This document shows positions 1-5,771 of a stretch of 5,819 nt of DNA, piece after piece; within the stretch, counting starts at the first letter, position 1; every line of letters starts with the position of its first letter. Made by a program: the position numbers and the translations under genes. Source of the stretch: Bacteriovoracaceae bacterium UBA7695 (GTDB lineage Bacteria; Bdellovibrionota; Bacteriovoracia; Bacteriovoracales; Bacteriovoracaceae); the NCBI GenBank assembly GCA_002482685.1, contig DLGL01000035.1:1-5819 (forward strand), given 5' to 3'. The notes beneath the pieces were generated by a model. The model worked only from the letters and a program-made list of their open reading frames with translations, did no database searches and was not told the origin of the DNA.

Positions 1-403
1 CTTCAAAGCCAACGTACCTCGCCTCAGCAAATGCAGCCATTTTATTTCTTTCAGTAACAAAAGACCGTTTTCCAAGTTTAAACTTTCTGATGAAAAATTC
101 ATTAAATGAACGGTAAGAATCACTTGGGTCAAGGGATGGTCTTGAGCCTGGTTCATAATCCTGAATAGGAATATTAAATTTTTCTATGAAAGGCTTAACC
201 TTTCTATGACTGGATGGAAGATCCTGAAAAGCGCCATAAGCCTTTGAAAAAAACTTATTGGTAAAGGCACTTCCTAATTTTTTTCCGGCCACAGAGCGGT
301 ATAAAAATTTAATAAAGGCGTCCCCGTAGACCTTTTCAACTTCAGTCCTTCCCGTAACCCGGTTGAAGTACTTAATTTCAGGTGAATTGCTGACTATCGT
401 CAT
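1..403 (-). CDS. psd: Phosphatidylserine decarboxylase, N-terminal 134 residues (runs off the left edge)
   Basis: Psd converts phosphatidylserine to phosphatidylethanolamine at the inner membrane, using a pyruvoyl group made by self-cleavage. The reading frame is open from the ATG at 403-401 to the window edge. The visible part matches the family's N-terminal region: IKYFNR at residues 10-15, then EKVYGD (23-28), FFSKAYG (51-57), SFNEFFIRK (99-107, the family hallmark S-x-N-E/D-F-F-x-R) and AFAEARYVGFE (124-134). The last of these aligns with the usual PADG(R)xLxxE segment. The self-cleavage site and most of the catalytic core lie outside the window, since family members are usually about 290-310 residues. 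The start is supported by AAGAGGA at 417-411, seven bases before the ATG, and by a strong promoter at 465-437. The gene is divergent from the protease gene at 482. Glu127 stands where most members have the Asp of PADG. The assignment rests on remembered family motifs but is firm. Confidence 0.87.
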   Translation of the reverse strand, partial: MTIVSNSPEIKYFNRVTGRTEVEKVYGDAFIKFLYRSVAGKKLGSAFTNKFFSKAYGAFQDLPSSHRKVKPFIEKFNIPIQDYEPGSRPSLDPSDSYRSFNEFFIRKFKLGKRSFVTERNKMAAFAEARYVGFE

Positions 404-415
404 TAGGGATTCCTC

Positions 416-444
416 TTGGGTGATTTAACTAAAAATATTATACT
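416..444 (+). promoter_or_regulatory. Candidate sigma70-type promoter for the HtrA protease gene
   Basis: TTGGGT (416-421), a 17-base AT-rich spacer and TATACT (439-444) form a plausible promoter with a weak -35 box. Transcription would start near 451, giving a leader of about 30 bases before the ATG at 482. The -10 box overlaps the psd -10 box on the other strand. If this promoter is right, the in-frame TTG at 416 lies in the -35 box, ahead of the transcript, and cannot be the start codon. Confidence 0.4.
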
Positions 445-465
445 TAGCTCTCTGAACAGAGTCAA
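437..465 (-). promoter_or_regulatory. Sigma70-type promoter for psd
   Basis: On the minus strand TTGACT (465-460) is followed by a 17-base spacer and TATAAT (442-437). This is five of six and six of six matches to the sigma70 consensus at the optimal spacing. Transcription would start near 430, leaving a leader of about 27 bases that contains the AAGAGGA ribosome binding site. It is the best promoter in the window. The -10 box shares bases 439-442 with the candidate -10 of the divergent protease gene. Confidence 0.75.
450..461. repeat. 12-bp inverted repeat in the divergent promoter region
   Basis: CTCTG (450-454) and CAGAG (457-461) form five-base arms around AA. The repeat lies inside the spacer of the psd promoter, touches its -35 box and falls in the 5' leader of the protease gene. 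Its position would suit an operator, but the arms are short and could arise by chance. Confidence 0.25.
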
Positions 466-467
466 AG

Positions 468-474
468 TAAGGAG
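468..474 (+). promoter_or_regulatory. Ribosome binding site that fixes the HtrA start
   Basis: TAAGGAG (468-474) lies seven bases before the ATG at 482-484. It is the only strong Shine-Dalgarno sequence near this gene's 5' end and selects ATG 482 over the in-frame TTG at 416. Confidence 0.8.
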
Positions 475-481
475 TCTTCAA

Positions 482-1516
482 ATGAAACCAATTCTCTTTT
501 TTTTATGCATGATTTTTTCAGTCGCAACCTGGAGTGCTGAACTACTTCAAGTTGAAACTAAGACTATTGAGATTTACCGTAAAGTTGTTCCCTCCACGGT
601 AAACGTTTCAAACATTAAACTAGCACGAAATTTTTTCTACGGAGAAGTTGAGGTTCCTCAAGGGGCCGGGTCTGGATTTGTATGGGACGAAAAAGGTCAT
701 ATCGTAACAAATTATCATGTAGTTCAGGGTGGAAATACCTTTGTAGTCACTTTCCATAACGATCCAAAACAGTACAAGGCGAGCATTGTCGGTACTGCAC
801 CTGAGAAAGATATTGCTGTTTTAAAACTGGATGAAAGGCCTGCGAAATTAACACCTATACCTGTTGGATCATCTAAGGATCTCCAGGTAGGACAGTATTC
901 ATTTGCCATCGGTTCACCTTTTGGTCTCGATTATACTTTAACTACGGGAGTGATTTCGGCCTTAGGTAGAAAGATTGATGGAATTGGCGGAGTAAAGATT
1001 AATAATATGATTCAAACAGATGCTGCTATTAACATGGGTAACTCTGGTGGACCACTCCTAGATTCTTCCGCCGCTCTGATTGGTATGAACACTGTTATTT
1101 TCTCAACAAGTGGCTCAAGTGCAGGTCAAGGCTTTGCTGTTCCAGTTGATACTATCAATCAAATAGTTCCTCAACTGATTCTCCACGGAAAAATAACTCG
1201 CCCAGGCCTGGGAATTGGCATTGTGCCTGATTCCACCAAGCAAAGAATGCAGATAAAGAAAGGACTTATTGTATCTTACGTTGATGAAAAAAGTGCAGCG
1301 GCCAAGGCCGGACTTAAAGGAATGACTCAGGATAAATATGGAAGAATTTATCTTGGGGATATCATCCTTACCGTAGATTCAAAAGAGGTCAATAACCTTG
1401 ATGACATCTACCAGGTTCTCGAGAATAAAAAGATCGGCGACTTTGTTGATATTGAGTACCGTCGAGATGGTGAAAACTTTAAGGCAAAAATTAAACTTAC
1501 CGGTGTAAGTTCTTAA
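482..1516 (+). CDS. Periplasmic HtrA/Deg-family serine protease with one PDZ domain
   Basis: This is a trypsin-like (S1C) serine protease of 344 residues that would degrade or process misfolded envelope proteins. Residues 1-19 look like a cleavable signal peptide: Lys2, a hydrophobic core, and a site after TWSA. The protease domain spans about 28-235 with an intact triad: His79 in TNYHVV, Asp110 in EKDIAVLKL, and Ser188 in GNSGGPLLDS. GSPFGLDYTLTTGVISALGRKI (144-165) is typical of the family. One PDZ domain follows (about 240-340), with GLGIGI (242-247) as the likely carboxylate-binding strand and a small insertion before LGDIILTVDSKEV. The layout resembles plant Deg1, cyanobacterial HhoA and DegS rather than DegP, which has two PDZ domains and a long LA loop. 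The signal peptide looks cleavable, unlike the DegS membrane anchor. The start is ATG 482, backed by TAAGGAG; the frame stays open back to TTG 416, but that would spoil the signal peptide. The 3' end overlaps the convergent aminotransferase gene by 20 bases. Confidence 0.93.
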   Translation: MKPILFFLCMIFSVATWSAELLQVETKTIEIYRKVVPSTVNVSNIKLARNFFYGEVEVPQGAGSGFVWDEKGHIVTNYHVVQGGNTFVVTFHNDPKQYKASIVGTAPEKDIAVLKLDERPAKLTPIPVGSSKDLQVGQYSFAIGSPFGLDYTLTTGVISALGRKIDGIGGVKINNMIQTDAAINMGNSGGPLLDSSAALIGMNTVIFSTSGSSAGQGFAVPVDTINQIVPQLILHGKITRPGLGIGIVPDSTKQRMQIKKGLIVSYVDEKSAAAKAGLKGMTQDKYGRIYLGDIILTVDSKEVNNLDDIYQVLENKKIGDFVDIEYRRDGENFKAKIKLTGVSS

Positions 1517-2645
1517 TTGCACCTTGCAGAGTCTCTTCTTTTTTAGCAAAACAAAATCTTAAAAAATTCTCTCCTTCAGTGGACTTCAAATAGAAAGCTG
1601 AAGGAGGAACAGTAGCAACCTGCTTCTCTCGAATGAGTTTCATCGCATAATCAACGTCTTTAAGATCAGTATGCTTCTTAATGGGAACCATCATGAAGTA
1701 AGTCCCCTTTGGAATGGCAAACTCAAATCCAAGCTTCTTCATCTCTTCGTAGAAGTAGTCTCGTTTTCCTTTATAAAGGGAAACAAATCCTGGAAGGTAA
1801 TCGGGCAACTTCTTTAGTCCTTCCGCAACTGCCTCTTGCATCGGAGTTGAGACCGCAAAAGTGACATACTGGTGAACCAGGCGGCATGCATTTGTTACTT
1901 TTTGATTGGCGCAGATCCAGCCAATTTTCCAACCGGTGAGACCAAAGGTTTTTCCAGCGCTGGAAATAGTGATCGTCCGTTCAAACATCCCCTCTAAAGT
2001 AGCTGTTGGGATATGCCGGACTCCATCAAAGACTAAGAACTCATAGACTTCGTCAGAGAGTACATAGAGATCATTTTTAATCGCAACATTGGCAACGATT
2101 TGGAGTTCTTCTTTACTCCACACCTTGCCAGTAGGGTTGTGAGGATTATTTAAAATGAGAAGTTTAGTTTGAGACGTGATTGCTGCTTCAAGTTCTTTTT
2201 GATCAATCGTAAAATCAGGAGCGTGCATGGTAACAGGTTTTGGAATTCCTCCGGCCATCTTGATTGAAGCAACATAGGAGTCATAAAATGGCTCGAGAAC
2301 AACAACTTCGTCCCCGGGATTAATAAGAGCGGTGATAACCAGGTAGATCGCCTCAGTGGCGCCCACTGTAATAGTGACCTCTGACTCCTGGTTATAATTC
2401 AGATTGTAGAATTTCTTGTAATAATTAGAAACTTCTTGTCTACATGAAGGAGTACCGTGAAAAGGAGCATACTGATTATGCCCTTCTTGCATCTTTTTAT
2501 AGGCAATATCCTTAAGCCACTCTGGACCATCAAAATCGGGAAATCCCTGACCAAGGTTTACGGCATTATTCTCACGTGCAAGTCTGGAAATGACTCCAAA
2601 AATAGAATCTTTAAAGCCTGCAATTCGTAGAGCGGTATCTTTCAT
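1497..2645 (-). CDS. PLP-dependent class I/II aminotransferase, YbdL / kynurenine aminotransferase type
   Basis: This 382-residue fold-type I aminotransferase is close in length and motifs to E. coli YbdL (methionine aminotransferase) and to kynurenine aminotransferase/glutamine transaminase K. Visible motifs in order are NLGQGFPDFDGP (30-41), NQYAPFHG (57-64), GATEAIY (95-101, phosphate/cofactor region), NNPHNPTG (166-173, Asn170), SDEVYE (197-202, Asp198 to the pyridine nitrogen and Tyr201), SSAGKTFGLTGWKIGW (228-243, Lys232 as the PLP Schiff-base lysine) and LRFCFAKK (362-369, Arg363 for the substrate carboxylate). No key residue is missing. The likely reaction is transamination of methionine or its keto acid 4-methylthio-2-oxobutanoate (methionine salvage), or of aromatic amino acids/kynurenine; the sequence alone does not decide. 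GAGGA at 2654-2650 lies four bases before the ATG. It is 53 bp downstream of the large peptidoglycan-enzyme gene on the same strand, so the two may be co-transcribed, although a candidate own promoter exists. Its 3' end overlaps the protease gene. Confidence 0.92.
   Translation of the reverse strand: MKDTALRIAGFKDSIFGVISRLARENNAVNLGQGFPDFDGPEWLKDIAYKKMQEGHNQYAPFHGTPSCRQEVSNYYKKFYNLNYNQESEVTITVGATEAIYLVITALINPGDEVVVLEPFYDSYVASIKMAGGIPKPVTMHAPDFTIDQKELEAAITSQTKLLILNNPHNPTGKVWSKEELQIVANVAIKNDLYVLSDEVYEFLVFDGVRHIPTATLEGMFERTITISSAGKTFGLTGWKIGWICANQKVTNACRLVHQYVTFAVSTPMQEAVAEGLKKLPDYLPGFVSLYKGKRDYFYEEMKKLGFEFAIPKGTYFMMVPIKKHTDLKDVDYAMKLIREKQVATVPPSAFYLKSTEGENFLRFCFAKKEETLQGAIKNLHR
1502..1544 (+). 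terminator. Weak terminator-like hairpin at the convergent gene ends
   Basis: GGTGTAA (1502-1508) pairs with TTGCACC (1517-1523) in seven pairs including one G-U. The eight-base loop holds the protease stop codon. A run of six T (1539-1544) follows only after a 15-base gap, so this is not a textbook intrinsic terminator. In the minus-strand transcript the wobble becomes a C-A mismatch, so the hairpin would act mainly on the plus strand. It lies inside the 3' coding ends of both genes. Confidence 0.27.
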
Positions 2646-2673
2646 GAAATCCTCAAATTTGGATATTTATAGG

Positions 2674-2702
2674 CTTATAGCATCGGGAAAATACTTAATC
2701 AA
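2674..2702 (-). promoter_or_regulatory. Candidate promoter for the aminotransferase gene
   Basis: On the minus strand TTGATT (2702-2697), a 17-base spacer and TATAAG (2679-2674) resemble a sigma70 promoter. The -35 box overlaps the stop codon (2701-2699) of the large upstream gene. Transcription would start near 2667, about 20 bases before the ATG and just ahead of the GAGGA site. I see no intrinsic terminator in the 53-bp gap, so read-through from the large gene is also possible. Confidence 0.42.
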
Positions 2703-5700
2703 TTTTTAGAACGAACATTTATGAGCTTAAGATTGCGGTATAATCCCTGAACATAGAGATTACTCTCCGGCGTCGCAGGATCATCTTCCGAGCGGAGGGC
2801 CTTTCCTCGTCCCGTATAAAGGTAGCCAATCATTTCGATCATGTTGGCCTGGGTTATTTGCACTCTTTTGGGATTTACACTGTTATTCATAGCGATAGTT
2901 TTGATCGAAGAGAGCGCTTTCGATAGATAGATCATTGTGGCTATTGCCGAATTTTTAGGATCCGTAAGATTTTCTTTGGTAATTCCCGGGTAATGTTTCT
3001 TCAAGTCATCAACAGGAAGAATTTTGATCTGAGTAAAACCTCTGGATGTGTTAGATGCTTTATCTAAGTCACTTGCAGGTAAAATTTTATAGGCAAATAA
3101 ATTTGTTACACTAGAAAGGAATTGCGCTTTACTCTCAGTCAAACTATCCCACTGCATAGATGCAAACTTTGCTCCAATGACAAGGCCCTGAGCATTTTCT
3201 TTAATTTTAAATTTTGTACTCTCACCAAAATCAGTCTCATTTCCCATGATAGCAAACGATAGGCGTGCCAGGTCATCATATTCATCATTGGTGAATCCAT
3301 AAATCTTCATCAACTTCGCCTTCTCAGCTGCCAGCGTATTAACAAAAGTTCGTGTGGTAGGAGTAGAGACACTCTGATTAAGGGTGATCGTAATTGGCCT
3401 AGGAACAGGTTTAACTTTACTGTAATGATAAACTTCTGCAGGATTGAAGTTTTTACCATTGGCCAGTGAAGCAGGTATCTTTTTAACCTGAGTTAAAACA
3501 AGTTTCTTATCTTTAACCACAAAACCATTATGGGCCTCTTCTGGAAGAACATAAATCTGGCAACTAGGTTTAAGCCATTGAACGATTTTATCATAGTCTG
3601 ATTTTTTTAGGTTACCACATGTCCCCGTTATACGACGATCCTGCGGATTCCCTGTGCCAAAACTTGAATAGCGACTTTGTAAATTCACGGGCACCTGGTG
3701 AATTGCGAAAACCTGATCACGTTTTTCTTCATCAACAACCTGAAGAATCCTGTTTTCGAAAGTTGTCTTGTAGTAAGGATCTTTTATGTGCGGTTGAGTT
3801 ATGGTAAAAATTCCCGCTCCGGTAGAATAATTCGTAATTCTTTTCTCATAATTAGTCCACCGTCCGTACTTATCAGACTTTTCAGATCCAAGAAGTATTT
3901 CTGTTTTAAAAACAGGATTGCCGCCTTTTTTATTATAAACAGAAACCATCGCAGCTTTTTTGTCCACAATCGCATAGTGCTGGCAGCCCGGCGAAGGATT
4001 GTCTCGGTGAAAATTTAAAATCACTTCTTTGTCTGAGATAGAACTATAGAGGTTTCTTTGAGCACGGTCTGCGTTTACTCGGGGAGCGGACTGTCTGAAT
4101 GGAGAATTGATGGAAAATCCTGTCTGGGAATCAAAAACATCATTTTTAATTTTGAAATACGGCTTACCATTTGCAAGAGCATTTGCTCTGAGATTTACAA
4201 ATAGAGTTGAAAGCCCTTTGTAGCGCTCAGGTGTAAACTTCATGTTATACACCTCCGCCATGTGGTCACTTATTTCTTTAGCTGGATTTAGCTCTACTCC
4301 TGAAATGCTATAGAGTTTGTTATTAAAAATAAATGTCTCATCTTTATTAAGAATCGCTTTCACAAGTTGCATTCCGCCTGGAGTTTCAGGTCGAAAATTA
4401 TTAAGAGCAGGATATTTTCGATTTTTTGGAAATTTTAAGTATTTACTTATAGCGGCTTGAGGTGAAATCGATTTACCAGTGGACCGTTCATGCAGCTGTC
4501 CTTTGTATTCAAAGACCTGACTTTTATTAAGTATGGCATCCGCCATGGCCATTTGAAACTCTTTATCAAATTTACTCCAACCAGCACGGGTCCTCTTGGG
4601 ATTATCTTTTATGATAATTGCTAAAGGATCTTCAATAATAAGTCCAGTTTCTGACCCATAATATGCTTTGACGGTAGAAGTGGTTTTAGCCTTCGGAGGC
4701 AGAGGCATTTCAAATTTACCAAAAGGAAAAGGTGACCCTTTGATGGCGGCCGGTGCAGGTCTTGTCGCAACAGTCTTCGAATTATGTTCAACTGTAGGTT
4801 GAACAACAGGTGGAGACCAGACTGTTTTTGAGACCTGCTTAGTACCAGATCTCGTAATCCTAACTGAAACAGGTGGTGTGGTTTTAGACGCCTGTGCCAT
4901 TCCTGTTTTTAGCCAGATGTGCCCATAACCAAGATTATCAAGTAGAGTGTCATCACTGGGAAGAGTATCATTTACGACCTTCATATAAATCTCAAGTGCA
5001 ATTTGATTTAACTCATCATCATCCTGACAAACATTAGTGCACTCTGCGGGAAGCTTAACTTGAGAGATGAAATCAAAAAGACTCGCCTGCATTTTCTCAA
5101 TATTTTTTTCGAGACCATCTTCCCTCAGAGCAAGACTCAGCTTGTTTTCATCCTTATTCAAACTCGGACTGTAGCTTGAGTTAATTAATTTCAAAAAATT
5201 GAGCATGGACTGGGGAGATTTCCTTGAAAGCAATCGATCATCATAATGACCATTTTTTACTGAAGACTTTTCAAATTTTGCTAATATCCCCAGAAGTTTT
5301 AAATCTGAAATATTAAGAACAAATTTTTCGTTTTCTTCACCAAACTCTTTCCCCAGAAAGTCCTTTAAATAAGGAGCTATTTCTGACAGGGTGGCTCTTG
5401 AAAGTGGCTGCGCCTCGAAGGAGTCTCTTGCGGCGATAAAACCAGCATCAGTAGATGTATATTTTTGATCTAATAATGAAATGATGGTGTTTTCAACGGA
5501 ATCTAGTTTATCGTTATCGTCTTGTCCTTGCGCTTTCAAGTAAGCCCAGGCGAGTCGGTGAAGAGTCAGCTCGCCCTGCAAGGCCAGGAACTCTCCGGCC
5601 TTCTCTTCAGTAATTTTTCCTTCGCCATTAGTGAACAACTCTTCAAGAGCAGTCTTACAATTTTCAGTTGAGTCGACCTCAGCATATGTCATGCTTGAAA

Positions 5701-5737
5701 TAGTGATGAATAGTAAAAATAGGAAACGTGCGGCCAT
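2699..5737 (-). CDS. Large exported protein: internal repeats, YkuD-like L,D-transpeptidase domain, lysozyme-like C-terminal domain
   Basis: Numbering is from the ATG at 5737 (1012 residues). Residues 1-19 form a compact signal peptide ending in TYA. Residues 20-255 are mostly helical and unassigned, with C233xxxC237. Residues 284-358 are a Pro/Thr/Ser/Lys-rich linker. Residues 356-548 carry a repeated motif (see the repeat entry). Residues 581-734 resemble a YkuD L,D-transpeptidase: HYAIVDKK (587-594), GAGIFTI (640-646), His680 in FAIH, and RITGTCGN (702-709) with the likely nucleophile Cys707. Residues 801-1012 resemble a lysozyme-like/lytic transglycosylase fold: Glu834 in GNETDFG, SRGFTQI (898-904), DPKNSAIATMIYL (926-938) and YLYTGRG (972-978). 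The predicted role is periplasmic or secreted murein remodelling (crosslink formation or exchange plus glycan cleavage); this is inferred from motifs. The start is uncertain. ATG 5737 gives a normal signal peptide but has no Shine-Dalgarno sequence. ATG 5803 has AAGG eight bases upstream but would give an unusually long n-region, for a 1034-residue product. Confidence 0.82.
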   Translation of the reverse strand: MAARFLFLLFITISSMTYAEVDSTENCKTALEELFTNGEGKITEEKAGEFLALQGELTLHRLAWAYLKAQGQDDNDKLDSVENTIISLLDQKYTSTDAGFIAARDSFEAQPLSRATLSEIAPYLKDFLGKEFGEENEKFVLNISDLKLLGILAKFEKSSVKNGHYDDRLLSRKSPQSMLNFLKLINSSYSPSLNKDENKLSLALREDGLEKNIEKMQASLFDFISQVKLPAECTNVCQDDDELNQIALEIYMKVVNDTLPSDDTLLDNLGYGHIWLKTGMAQASKTTPPVSVRITRSGTKQVSKTVWSPPVVQPTVEHNSKTVATRPAPAAIKGSPFPFGKFEMPLPPKAKTTSTVKAYYGSETGLIIEDPLAIIIKDNPKRTRAGWSKFDKEFQMAMADAILNKSQVFEYKGQLHERSTGKSISPQAAISKYLKFPKNRKYPALNNFRPETPGGMQLVKAILNKDETFIFNNKLYSISGVELNPAKEISDHMAEVYNMKFTPERYKGLSTLFVNLRANALANGKPYFKIKNDVFDSQTGFSINSPFRQSAPRVNADRAQRNLYSSISDKEVILNFHRDNPSPGCQHYAIVDKKAAMVSVYNKKGGNPVFKTEILLGSEKSDKYGRWTNYEKRITNYSTGAGIFTITQPHIKDPYYKTTFENRILQVVDEEKRDQVFAIHQVPVNLQSRYSSFGTGNPQDRRITGTCGNLKKSDYDKIVQWLKPSCQIYVLPEEAHNGFVVKDKKLVLTQVKKIPASLANGKNFNPAEVYHYSKVKPVPRPITITLNQSVSTPTTRTFVNTLAAEKAKLMKIYGFTNDEYDDLARLSFAIMGNETDFGESTKFKIKENAQGLVIGAKFASMQWDSLTESKAQFLSSVTNLFAYKILPASDLDKASNTSRGFTQIKILPVDDLKKHYPGITKENLTDPKNSAIATMIYLSKALSSIKTIAMNNSVNPKRVQITQANMIEMIGYLYTGRGKALRSEDDPATPESNLYVQGLYRNLKLINVRSKN
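4094..4672 (-). repeat. Protein-level tandem repeat, three copies plus one partial, period about 56-60 residues
   Basis: Within the large exported protein the pattern A-[IL]-x-N-x(4)-F-x-[YFI]-[KN]-[GN]-x-[LV]-[HYF]-x(2-3)-[ST]-G-x-x-[IL]-[SN]-P, with small gaps, recurs three times. Copy 1 (4448-4582) contains AILNKSQVFEYKGQLHE then STGKSISP. Copy 2 (4268-4393) contains AILNKDETFIFNNKLYS then SGVELNP. Copy 3 (4094-4231) contains ALANGKPYFKIKNDVFD then TGFSINSP. An earlier half copy (4622-4672) has only the second part, YYGSETGLIIEDP. The conserved glycines are 56, 59 and 60 residues apart. The alternating F-x-Y pattern followed by a turn suggests a beta-hairpin after a short helix, perhaps a wall- or glycan-binding module. 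I do not recognise a named family. Confidence 0.7.
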
Positions 5738-5743
5738 GCTTAC

Positions 5744-5771
5744 GTATCGGTATTTCAAGGACTTAACTTTA
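5744..5771 (-). promoter_or_regulatory. Possible FliA (sigma28)-like promoter before the large gene
   Basis: On the minus strand TAAAGTTA (5771-5764) and ACCGATAC (5751-5744) are separated by 12 bases. The E. coli FliA consensus is TAAAGTTT, 11 bases, GCCGATAA, so seven of eight and six of eight positions match with a spacer one base too long. The -10 box ends only six bases before the ATG at 5737, so transcripts would be nearly leaderless. That would fit the missing ribosome binding site but is unusual. If ATG 5803 is the real start, this motif is inside the coding region. Confidence 0.2.

Noticed and set aside
416..481. In-frame extension of the HtrA gene to TTG 416
   Set aside because: It places 22 residues before a normal signal peptide, lacks a ribosome binding site, overlaps the candidate -35 box, and the ATG at 482 has TAAGGAG at ideal spacing.
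724..909. Minus-strand open frame of 61 codons
   Set aside because: It lies wholly inside the well-supported protease gene in another frame and shows no recognisable protein features.
2646..2698. Intrinsic terminator in the gap after the large gene
   Set aside because: Only a three-base stem (GCT/AGC) without a T-run can be drawn, which is not enough to call a terminator.
3619..4018. Two overlapping plus-strand open frames of 62 and 106 codons
   Set aside because: Both are antisense to the L,D-transpeptidase-like domain of the large gene, whose motifs are clear; they have no convincing start signals.
4621..4806. Minus-strand open frame of 61 codons
   Set aside because: It is a shifted frame within the linker-coding part of the large gene and has no independent support.
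5593..5650. EF-hand-like stretch FTNGEGKITEEK near the mature N terminus of the large protein
   Set aside because: The loop lacks the acidic residues at positions 1 and 12 (Phe and Lys instead), so calcium binding is not supported.
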